Translations under genes and position numbers: made by a program
DNA from: Microbacterium sp. BLY
GTDB lineage: Bacteria > Actinomycetota > Actinomycetes > Actinomycetales > Microbacteriaceae
DNA length: 64,000 bases
Assembly: GCF_017939615.1 (NCBI RefSeq)
Contig: NZ_JAGKSR010000002.1
Location: 186,001 to 250,000 of the forward strand
Reading direction: 5' to 3'
Shown here: in pieces, positions 52,107-61,483 of the stretch
How positions within the stretch are numbered: the stretch's first letter is position 1
How the letters are laid out: each line of letters opens with the position of its first letter
The notes under the pieces: generated by a model
What the model saw: the letters and a program-made list of their open reading frames with translations, nothing else
The model's database searches: none
Told to the model about the DNA's origin: nothing

Positions 52107-52887
52107 CCCGCACGCCTGCGGTCCCGAGTCGCACCACCGGGCCGATTCCGCCGGGGTGCCCTGGGAGGGGCGGCGCTTCGAGTCGAATCCGCACACCGCG
52201 GACGACGGCTCGGCGGATCCGGCTCTCCTCGCCGCGCTCCACCGCTTCCGCGCCGGGGAGGGGAGTCAGACGGAGGTCGTCGACGCCTTCCGCTCCGCCC
52301 GGGTGCTGATCCCGCTGATCGCCGAGAAGGGCGAGGAGGGCGTGGCTCCCAGCGGGCTCGTGGTCGACAAGACCCAGGAGCTGTCCATCGTCACCGTCGC
52401 CGCGCCCGACGGCCGGCGCGTCCAGCCGGTGTTCTCCTCGGTGGAGACGATGCAGCGCTGGGACGCCACCGCGCGTCCGATCCCGGTGGAGGCGGTGCGT
52501 GCCGCGCTGGCGGCGGCGTCGGAGGACACCGACCTCATCGTGCTCGACCCGACATCGGACACCGAGTTCGTGATCCGGCGTCCGGCCGTCTGGGCGATCG
52601 CCCAGGGGCACGGATGGGAGCCGAGCTTCTTCTCGCCCGAGGTGGTCACGGCGCTCCGCGAGAGCATCGCGCACGAACTGGCGGTGATCGATGTCGCCGT
52701 CGCTCCCGGAGACCCGGACGCGCGGCTTCGCGGTCCCGAGCTCATCGTGGTGCTGGAGCTCGTGGACGGCCTGGAGCGTGAGGTGCTGGATGCGGTGCTC
52801 GCCCGCCTCGCCCAGCGGTGGGCGGCGGACGACCGCATCGCCGTCCTCGCGGATTCGCTGACGGTCAAGCTCCGCCGCAGCGCCTGA
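52090..52887 (+). CDS. SseB-like family protein
   Basis: A 265-residue soluble protein. After a polar N-terminal ~45 residues comes an SseB-type domain ([31 protein letters not shown], then [27 protein letters not shown]), and a C-terminal repeat of similar size. Function is unknown; the gene sits next to hisA in many Actinobacteria. ATG at 52090 overlaps the hisA end by 17 bases. Confidence 0.85.
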   Translation: MSPETDPHACGPESHHRADSAGVPWEGRRFESNPHTADDGSADPALLAALHRFRAGEGSQTEVVDAFRSARVLIPLIAEKGEEGVAPSGLVVDKTQELSIVTVAAPDGRRVQPVFSSVETMQRWDATARPIPVEAVRAALAAASEDTDLIVLDPTSDTEFVIRRPAVWAIAQGHGWEPSFFSPEVVTALRESIAHELAVIDVAVAPGDPDARLRGPELIVVLELVDGLEREVLDAVLARLAQRWAADDRIAVLADSLTVKLRRSA

Positions 52888-52905
52888 GGCGGAGCGCGGC
52901 CCGGG

Positions 52906-53304
52906 TCAGGTGACCGGGCCGGTCCACTTCTCGCCGGGTCCCTTGCCGATCGGGTCGGGGATGGACGAGGTCTCGCGGAAGGCGAGCTGCAGCGAGCGGA
53001 GACCGTCACGCAGTGACCGTGCGTGCATGTCGCTGATCTCAGGAGCGCCGGCGGTGATGAGTCCGGCGAGGGCGTTGATGAGCTTGCGCGCTTCGTCCAG
53101 GTCGATCTGGGCCGCCGCGTCGGGGTCGTCCGCGAGACCGAGCTTGACGGCTGCCGCGCTCATGAGGTGCACGGCCGCGGTCGTGATGACCTCGACGGCC
53201 GGGACATCGGCGATGTCGCGGACGGCCGACGAGGCGGCCTCCTCCTGACGTGCCCATCGCTCCTCGCGCTCGCGCGCCGCCTCGTCCGATGCCTGGTTCG
53301 TCAC
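52906..53304 (-). CDS. DUF1844 family protein
   Basis: A 132-residue acidic protein of unknown function: a charged N-terminal helix (EAAREREERWARQEEAA), then VITTAAVHLMSAAAVKLGL and a C-terminal helical part (IDLDEARKLINALAGLI, RSLRDGLRSLQLAFRE). DUF1844 genes are found next to infC in many Actinobacteria, as here. GTG at 53304 is chosen; the upstream extension would run through the infC promoter. Confidence 0.85.
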   Translation of the reverse strand: MTNQASDEAAREREERWARQEEAASSAVRDIADVPAVEVITTAAVHLMSAAAVKLGLADDPDAAAQIDLDEARKLINALAGLITAGAPEISDMHARSLRDGLRSLQLAFRETSSIPDPIGKGPGEKWTGPVT

Positions 53305-53321
53305 TTCGCCTTGCTTTCTGT

Positions 53322-53561
53322 TAGACTTTGGCGGGCTCCGGAGCGTCATGCTCTGGAACGAAAGAGGATTCACTTCCCACCCGCGCTTGCCGTTCCAGGC
53401 TACCGGGTCTTGCACTCCGCCGGCTCCGATCGTCACGAGGGGACCGGTAGACAGGGTGCGGAGCCGGCGTCTGAGAGCCGGTGGGTGGGGGACGACTCCG
53501 ATTTCGCCCGGGATGCAGACAGCATCGCGGTGGCCGAATCACATCGTCTAAGGAGCTCCGC
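53322..53561 (+). promoter_or_regulatory. infC promoter and ~230-base leader
   Basis: A TAGACT box (53322-53327) probably marks the infC-rpmI-rplT promoter. The roughly 230-base untranslated leader contains hairpin-forming segments such as CCGGC-N8-GCCGG (near 53464) and ends with AAGGAG (53550-53555) six bases before the ATC start. Leaders of IF3-L35-L20 operons often carry autoregulatory RNA; that this one does is inferred. Confidence 0.5.
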
Positions 53562-54176
<615 letters not shown>

Positions 54177-54249
54177 GCCCCGCCCCCAGAACTCCCGCAC
54201 CGCGGGTTGACCCCGTCGCCTGACAAGGCGCCATACGAAGGAAGAGAAG

Positions 54250-54444
54250 ATGCCGAAGCAGAAGACCCACTCGGGTGCTAAGAAGCGCTTCAAGATCACC
54301 GGCAGCGGAAAGCTGAAGAAGCAGCAGGCCGGGATGCGCCACAACCTCGAGCACAAGTCGAGCCGCCGCACCCGTCGCCTCAACCAGGACCAGGTGCTGT
54401 CGAAGGCAGACACCAAGGTCGCGAACAAGCTTCTCGGTCGCTGA
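54250..54444 (+). CDS. rpmI: 50S ribosomal protein L35
   Basis: 64 residues, very basic: [20 protein letters not shown]...[22 protein letters not shown], standard L35. GAAGGAAGAGA ribosome-binding site. Between infC and rplT, the universal order. Confidence 0.97.
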   Translation: MPKQKTHSGAKKRFKITGSGKLKKQQAGMRHNLEHKSSRRTRRLNQDQVLSKADTKVANKLLGR

Positions 54445-54475
54445 CGCGCCGAACGCACGATAGGAACACAGGAAA

Positions 54476-54862
54476 ATGGCAAGAGTCAAGCGGGCGGTCA
54501 ACGCCCACAAGAAGCGTCGGGTCATCCTCGAGCGCGCCTCCGGCTACCGCGGTCAGCGTTCGCGCCTCTACCGGAAGGCCAAGGAGCAGGTCATCCACTC
54601 CCTGGTCTACTCGTACCGGGACCGTCGCAAGCGCAAGGGCGACTTCCGTCGTCTGTGGATCCAGCGCATCAACGCTGCGGCCCGCCAGAACGGCATGACG
54701 TACAACCGCTTCATCCAGGGTCTGGGCCTCGCGGGTGTCACGGTCGACCGTCGTATGCTCGCCGACCTCGCGGTGAACGACGCCGCGACGTTCGCGACGC
54801 TGGTCGAGACGGCGAAGAAGGCTCTGCCCTCCGACGTCAACGCGCCGAAGTCGGCTGCGTAA
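54476..54862 (+). CDS. rplT: 50S ribosomal protein L20
   Basis: 128 residues: [38 protein letters not shown] and the [24 protein letters not shown] core, standard L20, an early-assembly protein that in many bacteria also represses its own operon through the leader RNA. A short Ala/Lys tail ends the protein. A terminator follows. Confidence 0.97.
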   Translation: MARVKRAVNAHKKRRVILERASGYRGQRSRLYRKAKEQVIHSLVYSYRDRRKRKGDFRRLWIQRINAAARQNGMTYNRFIQGLGLAGVTVDRRMLADLAVNDAATFATLVETAKKALPSDVNAPKSAA

Positions 54863-54875
54863 GCATCACGCTTCC

Positions 54876-54909
54876 GAACGGGCGTCTTCCTCCGGGAAGG
54901 CGCCCGTTC
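54876..54909 (+). terminator. Terminator of the infC-rpmI-rplT operon
   Basis: GAACGGGCG and CGCCCGTTC form a perfect 9-bp stem, extended inside by CTTCC with GGAAG, 14 bases after the rplT stop. Confidence 0.8.
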
Positions 54910-54950
54910 CGCGTATCCGGGCCGCCGCGGGCTGACCGTAGACTGAGATC

Positions 54951-55763
54951 GTGCTGGAGAACCCCCGTTCCCCCCGAGTCCGTGCCGTCGCCAAGCTGAC
55001 CAAGCGCAGCGCGCGCACCGAGACCGGTCTTTTTCTGCTCGAAGGTCCGCAGTCCGTCCGTGAGGCGCTGACGTACCGTCCCGAAGCGATCGTCGAGCTG
55101 TTCGCGACCCCGCACGGGTGGGAGAAGCACCCGGACATCCGGGCGAAGGCGGACGACGCCGGCATCGAGGTCGAGTACGTGAGCGAGGACGTGCTCAACG
55201 CCATGGCCGACACGGTGACGCCCCAGGGGCTGGTCGCCGTGGTGCGTCAGACGCCCACGTCGGTCCGTGAGATCTTCGCGGGCACGCCGCAGCTCGTCGC
55301 GATCTGCGAGGAGGTGCGCGACCCGGGCAATCTGGGCACCATCATCCGTGCGGCGGACGCCGCCGGTGCCGACGCCGTCGTGCTCACCGGCCGGACGGTC
55401 GATCCCTACAACCCGAAGGTCGTCCGGGCGACGACCGGCTCGCTCTTCCATCTGCCGGTCTCCGTCGGGGGAGACCTCGACGAGGTCGCTCGGCGCGCGC
55501 ACGACGCCGGCCTCCGGATCCTCGCCGCCGACGTCAAGGGCGACGACCTCCTCGCGGCGCGCGCCGAGGGCATCCTCGCGCAGCCGACCGCGTGGCTGTT
55601 CGGCAACGAGGCGCGCGGGCTCGAGGACGAGGCGCTGACGAGGGCCGACCGCGTCCTGCGGCTGCCGATCTTCGGCCGGGCCGAATCGCTGAACCTGGCC
55701 ACCGCGGCGAGCGTCTGCCTGTACGAGAGCGCGTTCGCGCAACGCGCGGCCGCCACCGGCTGA
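54951..55763 (+). CDS. TrmH/SpoU family RNA 2'-O-methyltransferase
   Basis: A 270-residue SPOUT methyltransferase, probably acting on 23S rRNA. An N-terminal substrate-binding domain (LFLLEGPQSVREAL) is followed by the knotted domain with VRDPGNLGTIIRAADAAGADAVVL, WLFGNEARGL and LRLPIFGRAESLNLATAASVCLYE, the three SpoU motifs. GTG at 54951 has TAGACT six bases upstream. Located after rplT as in many Actinobacteria. Confidence 0.93.
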   Translation: MLENPRSPRVRAVAKLTKRSARTETGLFLLEGPQSVREALTYRPEAIVELFATPHGWEKHPDIRAKADDAGIEVEYVSEDVLNAMADTVTPQGLVAVVRQTPTSVREIFAGTPQLVAICEEVRDPGNLGTIIRAADAAGADAVVLTGRTVDPYNPKVVRATTGSLFHLPVSVGGDLDEVARRAHDAGLRILAADVKGDDLLAARAEGILAQPTAWLFGNEARGLEDEALTRADRVLRLPIFGRAESLNLATAASVCLYESAFAQRAAATG

Positions 55764-55786
55764 CCGGGCGACGGACGGGACGCGCG

Positions 55787-56458
55787 ATGCGGATACTGAT
55801 CGTCGAGGACGACGAGCGGGTGGCGGGGGCACTGCAGGCCTTCCTCGCGCGCTCGGGCTATGCCACGGTGCACGCCGCCGACGGAGCCGCGGCGATGGAG
55901 CACCTCGACGCCGACACCGAGGTGGTGCTGCTCGATCTCGGGCTGCCCGACGTCGACGGCATCGATCTGTGCCGGCGCATCCGGGGGCGCTCCGACGTCC
56001 CGATCGTCATCGTGACCGCGCGCAACCAGGTCGCGGAACGGATCAAGGGGCTGCGCGCCGGCGCGGATGACTTCGTCGTGAAGCCATACGACGTGCACGA
56101 GCTGCTGGCGCGGATCGAGGCCGTCACCCGTCGGTCGCGACCCCTGCGCAGCGAGCCGGAGACCCGGGTGCTGCTCCACGACGGCGCAGTGCAGATCGAC
56201 CTCGTGGCCAGAGAGGTGCAGATCGGCGGCGTGCCGCTCGGGCTCACCCGCAAGGAGTTCGACATCGTGGGGGTCCTCGCCCGGTACCCGGGAGTGGCGG
56301 TGCCCAAGGAGCGGCTCATCCGCGAGGTCTGGAACACGGACTGGCGGGGCTTCGGTCACTCGCTCGAGGTGCACGTCGCGGCGATCCGCAAGAAGAGCGG
56401 GGACCGCGCGTTCATCGAGACCGTGCGGGGTGTCGGCTATCGGCTCGCGGGGTCCTGA
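55787..56458 (+). CDS. OmpR-family response regulator
   Basis: A 223-residue two-domain regulator. The receiver (1-115) has acidic EDDE, phospho-acceptor Asp50 in LLDLGLPDVDG, and Lys in VVKPYD. The C-terminal winged helix (about 130-222) has LTRKEFDIVGVLARYPG and HVAAIRKKSGD..IETVRGVGYRL. It is three bases from the kinase gene. Its probable target is the downstream amino-acid ABC operon, whose upstream region has an 11-bp-phased direct repeat. Confidence 0.93.
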   Translation: MRILIVEDDERVAGALQAFLARSGYATVHAADGAAAMEHLDADTEVVLLDLGLPDVDGIDLCRRIRGRSDVPIVIVTARNQVAERIKGLRAGADDFVVKPYDVHELLARIEAVTRRSRPLRSEPETRVLLHDGAVQIDLVAREVQIGGVPLGLTRKEFDIVGVLARYPGVAVPKERLIREVWNTDWRGFGHSLEVHVAAIRKKSGDRAFIETVRGVGYRLAGS

Positions 56459-56461
56459 CGC

Positions 56462-57835
56462 GTGCGCCGCCGTCTGATCGTCGTCTTCCTCGTTCCGCTG
56501 GTCCTCGTGCTCGTCGCGCTCGGCGGCGTGGCCGGATGGAGCGCGGCCCGCAGTGTGCAGCAGTCCTTCTACGCGGATCAGCTGGGAGACCTCGGATACT
56601 TCGCCACCAGCGCCCGGCAGGCGCTGCGGTCGGGGAGCCCGGCGGTCATGGATGCCGAAGTGCGTCGGTTCCAGGAGGTGTACGGGATCGAGGTGACCGT
56701 GTTCGACCTCACCGGCAGCCCGTGGGCGGCGGGCGACCACGGTGACACGGTGCTGTCGGAGGAGGACGCGCAGCGGGTGCGGCTGGCGTTGTCGGGGCGG
56801 CGGGCCGAGCAGCCGACGGCGTCGCCGTGGGTGGTGTCCGATGCGGCGCTCGTCGAGCCGGTGTTCGATGACGGCGACGTGATCGGCGCGGTGCTCGTGG
56901 CGGGTGGGACGGAGATCCCTCAGGGCGTCATCGTGCGGCAGACGCTCGTGCTGGGCGCGATCGTCCTGCTGCTGAGCGGTCTCGGGGTGCTCCTGGTCGC
57001 CGGCCTCGCGCGCTGGGTCCTCTCGCCGGTGCGCCGGCTGGACGAGGCGATGGCCGCGATCGAGCGCGGCGAGATGGACGCCCGTGTGGCCGAGGGGACG
57101 GGGCCGCCGGAGCTCCGGCGGATGACGAGGGTATTCAACGGCATGGCCGACGAGATCGAGCGGGTCATGACCCGGCAGCAGGAGTTCGCGCTGAACGCCT
57201 CGCACGAACTGCGCAATCCTCTCAACGCCCTCCTGCTCCGGGTCGAGCATCTGGCGACGGGACTGGGCAGGGACTGGGCGCACGACGTCGAGGAGACTCG
57301 GGAGGAGGGCCGGCGGATGACGCGGATCCTGGAGACTCTGCTCGGGCTGGCCCGCGGCGGTCGTACCGACTCCACGATGTCGGCGGTCGATCTCGGGGCC
57401 GTCGCCGCCCGGCGCGTCGAAGCCTGGCAGGAGGTGGCGGCGCAGCGGGCGATCGTGCTGACGCGCACGGGCGACCCCTCGGTGATGACCGTGACGGATC
57501 GGACGATCGTCGAGAGCGCCCTGGATGCGGCGATCGACAACGCCGTGAAGTACTCGCCGGAGGGCTCGACCATCGAGGTGGGGGCGCAGCGTGCGGACGA
57601 CGAATGTCGGCTGACCGTGCGCGACCACGGCCCCGGCCTGACGCAGGAGCAGACCTCCGCGGCCGCCGATCGCTTCTGGCGCAGCCCGGACAGCGGCGAC
57701 ATGCCGGGCACGGGGCTCGGCCTCGCGATCGCGACCGACCTCCTCGCGACGGTCGGGGGCGCGCTCCGCGTGAGCGGCGCGGACGGCGGGGGCCTCCTCG
57801 TGACGCTCGTCCTGCCGACGGAGGCGGCGTCGTGA
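56462..57835 (+). CDS. Sensor histidine kinase
   Basis: A 457-residue membrane kinase: TM1 (about 5-27), extracytoplasmic sensor of ~130 residues, TM2 (about 160-182), HAMP (about 183-235), HisKA with ASHELRNPL (His248; Asn instead of the more common Thr), and HATPase with DNAVKYSPEG, DHGPGL and TGLGLAIA. GTG start. Its stop overlaps the start of the TAXI-type lipoprotein gene (GTGA), suggesting a joint sensing role. Confidence 0.93.
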   Translation: MRRRLIVVFLVPLVLVLVALGGVAGWSAARSVQQSFYADQLGDLGYFATSARQALRSGSPAVMDAEVRRFQEVYGIEVTVFDLTGSPWAAGDHGDTVLSEEDAQRVRLALSGRRAEQPTASPWVVSDAALVEPVFDDGDVIGAVLVAGGTEIPQGVIVRQTLVLGAIVLLLSGLGVLLVAGLARWVLSPVRRLDEAMAAIERGEMDARVAEGTGPPELRRMTRVFNGMADEIERVMTRQQEFALNASHELRNPLNALLLRVEHLATGLGRDWAHDVEETREEGRRMTRILETLLGLARGGRTDSTMSAVDLGAVAARRVEAWQEVAAQRAIVLTRTGDPSVMTVTDRTIVESALDAAIDNAVKYSPEGSTIEVGAQRADDECRLTVRDHGPGLTQEQTSAAADRFWRSPDSGDMPGTGLGLAIATDLLATVGGALRVSGADGGGLLVTLVLPTEAAS

Positions 57836-58794
57836 GTCGGGGAGGACGGCGTCTGCTCGCCGGACTGCTCGCGGTCGTGGCGGCGGCGGCGCTGAGCGCG
57901 TGCGGCCCGCGCTCCGAAGGGTGGCCGGAGTCGTCGTCCGTGATCGCCGCAGGCAGCCCGACCGGTGTCTACCACGACTACGGCAGCCGCCTCGCGACGG
58001 AGCTGTCGGAGCGCCTGGGTGTGGACGTCGTGGCTGAGGAGACGGCGGGGTCGGTCGACAACCTCCTGCGCGTGAGCTCGGGAGCGGCCCTGCTCGGATT
58101 CGCGCAGGGCGACGCCGCGGCCGATGCCGTCGCCGGGACGGGCGCGTTCTCCGCGCCGTTGGACATCGCGGCCGTGGCGCGCCTCTATGACGAGTACCTC
58201 CAGGTGGTGGTGCGGGAGGACTCCGCCCTCGACGACATCGCGGATCTCGCCGGCCGCCGGATCTCGCTCGGCGCGGAGAACTCCGGGGTGAACGTCATCG
58301 CGGGGCGTGTGCTCGACGCGGCGGGGGTCGCGGTCGAGGCGATCGACGATCCTCAGCTCGACCTCGGGGGATCGATCGCGGCGATGGAGCGGGGGGAGAT
58401 CGACGGGTTCTTCTGGGTGGGCGGGCTGCCCACGCCCGGCATCGCCGGGCTCGCCGACTCCGTCGCGGTCCGGCTGCTTCCCGTGGACCAGGACTGGGTG
58501 AACGCGGTGAACGAGCGCTACTCGCATGCGTATCGCCCCGCCGACGTGCCCGCCGGAACCTACGGTCTCGACGCTGCGGTCGTGACCATGGCCGTTCCGA
58601 ACTACCTGGTGACGGCCGGCGGCACCCCCGCCGGAGTCGTGCACGATGTCGTCGCGGGTCTCTTCGAGGCGCGAACGACCATCGCGGCGGATGTTCCCGC
58701 GGCGGCGCTGCTGGACCGGCGGTCGGCGATCTTCACGGGCCCGGTGCCGCTGCATCCCGGCGCGGAGGACTACTACCGGGATCTGCGGCGCTGA
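57832..58794 (+). CDS. TAXI family solute-binding lipoprotein
   Basis: A 320-residue periplasmic-type binding protein with an N-terminal signal and lipobox LSAC, so anchored outside the membrane. AAGSPTGVYHDYGSRLATEL, the VGAEESGV-like SLGAENSGVNVIAGRVL and the YGLDAAVVTM segment match TAXI proteins, which usually bind glutamate, 2-oxoglutarate or similar acids for TRAP transporters. No TRAP membrane subunits are nearby. Coupling to a two-component system by GTGA overlap suggests that it acts as a ligand sensor for the kinase. Confidence 0.87.
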   Translation: MSRGGRRLLAGLLAVVAAAALSACGPRSEGWPESSSVIAAGSPTGVYHDYGSRLATELSERLGVDVVAEETAGSVDNLLRVSSGAALLGFAQGDAAADAVAGTGAFSAPLDIAAVARLYDEYLQVVVREDSALDDIADLAGRRISLGAENSGVNVIAGRVLDAAGVAVEAIDDPQLDLGGSIAAMERGEIDGFFWVGGLPTPGIAGLADSVAVRLLPVDQDWVNAVNERYSHAYRPADVPAGTYGLDAAVVTMAVPNYLVTAGGTPAGVVHDVVAGLFEARTTIAADVPAAALLDRRSAIFTGPVPLHPGAEDYYRDLRR

Positions 58795-58806
58795 CCGCCG
58801 GGTTCC

Positions 58807-58825
58807 CCTCAAGAAATCCTCAAGA
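58807..58825 (+). promoter_or_regulatory. 11-bp-phased direct repeat upstream of the amino-acid ABC operon
   Basis: CCTCAAGA at 58807-58814 and again at 58818-58825, exactly 11 bases apart (one helical turn), as for OmpR-family sites. Directly after comes CTGACA and, 18 bases on, CAGGGT, which could be a promoter with a ~195-base leader before gluA. A second leaderless-type TAGTTT (59045-59050) lies six bases before the gluA ATG. Confidence 0.6.
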
Positions 58826-59056
58826 TCCCTGACAGCCGTCCCCGTGCTCTGCCAGGGTGAGGTCGATCGCACACGATCGGACACCTGCTGCCTGCTGTCG
58901 CTGGGAGCGTGGCAGCAGGGCGATCCCGCGGCCCGAGGGGGCGGGCCGTGGGGTGCCCTTGCGAAGACGCATTGGCGCCGCGATCAGGTGATTACGAACG
59001 TGTAAACCTCACCGTGGTGCCTGGAACCGCGCGCATCGCGTGGCTAGTTTGGAGAA

Positions 59057-59806
59057 ATGATGACCTCTGAAACCCCGCTCGTCGTCGTCGAGAACGTCCA
59101 GAAGCACTACGGCGAGTTCCAGGCGCTCAGCGACATCGACCTCACCGTCAACGCGGGGGAGGTCGTCGTCGTGATCGGCCCCTCCGGTTCGGGCAAGTCG
59201 ACGCTCTGCCGCACGATCAACCGCCTGGAGACCATCACCAGCGGCTCGATCCGCATCGACGGCAAGGAGCTACCCGCGGAGGGCAAGGCTCTCGCGCACC
59301 TGCGGGCCGACGTCGGCATGGTCTTCCAGTCGTTCAACCTCTTCGCGCACCTCACGATCCTCGAGAACGTGACGCTCGGCCCGATCAAGGTCCGTGGCCT
59401 GAAGAAGTCCGACGCCGAGGCGGAGGCGATGATGCTCCTCAAGCGCGTCGGCGTCGCCCAGCAGGCGAACAAGCTCCCCGCGCAGCTCTCCGGTGGCCAG
59501 CAGCAGCGCGTCGCGATCGCGCGGGCCCTCGCCATGCAACCCAAGGTCATGCTCTTCGACGAGCCCACGAGTGCGCTCGACCCGGAGATGATCAACGAGG
59601 TCCTCGATGTCATGGTCGAGCTCGCCCATGAGGGCATGACGATGATCGTCGTCACTCACGAGATGGGCTTCGCGCGCAAGGCGGCCGACCGGGTCGTCTT
59701 CATGGCGGACGGCCGCATCGTCGAGGAGGCCACGCCCGAGGAGTTCTTCACGAACCCGAAGAGCGACCGCGCGAAGGACTTCCTCTCGAAGCTCCTCACG
59801 CACTGA
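59057..59806 (+). CDS. gluA: Amino-acid (glutamate-type) ABC transporter ATPase
   Basis: A 249-residue polar amino-acid importer ATPase. Walker [13 protein letters not shown]-loop [17 protein letters not shown], signature [17 protein letters not shown], Walker [17 protein letters not shown]. Close in layout to GluA of Corynebacterium. ATG at 59057 (or 59060) with TAGTTT six bases upstream and GGAGA. First gene of a four-gene operon: ATPase, binding protein, two permeases. Confidence 0.93.
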   Translation: MMTSETPLVVVENVQKHYGEFQALSDIDLTVNAGEVVVVIGPSGSGKSTLCRTINRLETITSGSIRIDGKELPAEGKALAHLRADVGMVFQSFNLFAHLTILENVTLGPIKVRGLKKSDAEAEAMMLLKRVGVAQQANKLPAQLSGGQQQRVAIARALAMQPKVMLFDEPTSALDPEMINEVLDVMVELAHEGMTMIVVTHEMGFARKAADRVVFMADGRIVEEATPEEFFTNPKSDRAKDFLSKLLTH

Positions 59807-59854
59807 CTTCCCCCAGACCCCGCACCCACAGCACAGCACATGAAGGAGACGCAC

Positions 59855-60763
59855 ATGCGACGTACACGGACACTGGCCGGATTCGGGATCGCCACGGTGG
59901 CGCTGCTCGCGCTCACGGCCTGCAACAGCGGCACGCCGTCGAACCCCGGAGGTGGGGGTGACGGCGATGGGGGCGAAGACAGCACTTGGTTCGAGGTGGC
60001 CTCGGACGTGCAGCTCGAAGGCAGCCCGACGTTCGATGCCATCGAGGAGCGCGGCAAGGTCGTCGTCGGTGTCAAGGAGGACCAGCCCGGCCTCGGCTAC
60101 CTCGACGTGACCACGAACGAGCGCACCGGCTTCGACGTCGACATCGCGCGCTGGATCGCGGCCTCCCTCGGCTATGACGAGGACAAGATCGAGTTCAAGC
60201 CGATCGCCTCCGCGAACCGCGAGCAGGCGATCGTGAACGGCGACATCGACTACTACGTCGGCACCTATTCGATCAACGACAAGCGCAAGGAGCAGATCGA
60301 CTTCGCCGGGCCGTACTTCATCACGGGGCAGGGCCTCCTCGTCGCCGCCGATGCGGAGGACGCGGATGCGCTCGAGGACTTCAACGGCAAGACCGTCTGC
60401 TCGGCGACCGGTTCCACCCCGATCCAGAACATCAAGGCGAACTTCCCCGACATCAAGACGCAGGAATACGACCTGTACTCCGCGTGCGTGCAGGACCTGA
60501 TCGACGGCAAAGTCGACGCCGTCACCACTGACCAGGCCATCCTGATCGGTTACGCGGCGCAGTACCCGGACGACGTGAAGGTCACCGGCGGTCTCTTCAC
60601 GGAGGAGCGCTACGGAGTCGGCCTGGCCAAGGGCGATGACGTCTTCCGCGCGCACATCAACGAGCTCTTCACCGACGGTGGCGACATCTGGCAGGCGATC
60701 TTCGACAAGAACCTCGGCTCCAGCGGCATCGAGGTCGAGCAGCCCGAGGTCGACGCGTACTGA
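59855..60763 (+). CDS. gluB: Glutamate-type ABC transporter substrate-binding lipoprotein
   Basis: A 302-residue lipoprotein with signal and lipobox LTAC, Gly-rich linker, then an SBP_bac_3 domain: VVVGVKEDQPGLGYLD, GFDVDIARWIAASLG, REQAIVNGDIDYYVGTYSINDKRKEQIDFAGPYF, VCSATGSTPIQNIK. This matches acidic-amino-acid-binding GluB-like proteins. ATG at 59855 has AAGGAG six bases upstream and is preferred over an ATG at 59840. Confidence 0.93.
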   Translation: MRRTRTLAGFGIATVALLALTACNSGTPSNPGGGGDGDGGEDSTWFEVASDVQLEGSPTFDAIEERGKVVVGVKEDQPGLGYLDVTTNERTGFDVDIARWIAASLGYDEDKIEFKPIASANREQAIVNGDIDYYVGTYSINDKRKEQIDFAGPYFITGQGLLVAADAEDADALEDFNGKTVCSATGSTPIQNIKANFPDIKTQEYDLYSACVQDLIDGKVDAVTTDQAILIGYAAQYPDDVKVTGGLFTEERYGVGLAKGDDVFRAHINELFTDGGDIWQAIFDKNLGSSGIEVEQPEVDAY

Positions 60764-60769
60764 TCCGAT

Positions 60770-60797
60770 GGGGCGGCCCTCCTCCAAGGGCCGCCCC
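60770..60797 (+). other. Intercistronic hairpin between gluB and gluC
   Basis: GGGGCGGCCCT-cctcca-AGGGCCGCCCC, a perfect 11-bp stem right after the gluB stop and 30 bases before gluC. It probably protects the gluAB part of the mRNA or causes partial termination, so that the binding protein is made in excess over the permeases. Confidence 0.7.
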
Positions 60798-60826
60798 ACA
60801 GCTTGAACCGAGAAGGGGAGGGTGGC

Positions 60827-61483
60827 GTGGACGTCATCTTCGGGAACCTCGACCTGTGGGGCGAGGCGATCAGCAACACGCTGCTCGTCTTCTTCGCGGG
60901 CGGCATCATCGCCCTGGTCCTGGGAATCATCGTCGGCGCGATGCGCGTCTCGCCCGTGCCGATCGCGCGTGGCGTCGGCACGGTGTACGTCAACATCGTG
61001 CGCAACACGCCACTGACACTGGTCTTCTTCTTCTTCGTGTTCGGGTACCCCCAGCTCGGTCTGCCCGAGCTGTCGAACACCGTGCTGGGCATTCTCGCGA
61101 TCGGCATCTACACGGCCACCTATGTGGCCGAGGTGCTGCGCGCCGGTATCAACACCGTCCCCGTCGGGCAGGCGGAGGCCGCACGGGCCATCGGCCTCCC
61201 GTTCGGGCAGGTGATGACGCTCGTCATCCTGCCGCAGGCCTTCCGCTCGGTCGTCCCGCCCATGATGAGTGTCTTCATCGCGTTGCTGAAGAACACCACG
61301 GTGGCCGCCGGCTTCTCGATCGCGGAGCTCGCGGCCCTGCGCTCGACGGTCAACGACTCGGCCGATCGCCCGGGCAACCCGATGGAGGTCCTGCTCTGGG
61401 TCGCGGTGGTCTTCGTCGCCCTTGTCATGCTGATGAGCTGGGGTCAGCGGTATCTCGAGAACCGATGGAGGATCGCCCGATGA
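60827..61483 (+). CDS. gluC: Glutamate-type ABC transporter permease 1
   Basis: A 218-residue inner-membrane permease with about five helices; the BPD domain has RNTPLTLVFFFFVFG near the N-terminus and the EAA loop EAARAIGLPFGQVMTLVILPQAFRSVVPP. GTG at 60827 preceded by GGGGAGGG; an in-frame TTG at 60803 is less likely. Its stop overlaps gluD (ATGA). Confidence 0.92.
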   Translation: MDVIFGNLDLWGEAISNTLLVFFAGGIIALVLGIIVGAMRVSPVPIARGVGTVYVNIVRNTPLTLVFFFFVFGYPQLGLPELSNTVLGILAIGIYTATYVAEVLRAGINTVPVGQAEAARAIGLPFGQVMTLVILPQAFRSVVPPMMSVFIALLKNTTVAAGFSIAELAALRSTVNDSADRPGNPMEVLLWVAVVFVALVMLMSWGQRYLENRWRIAR

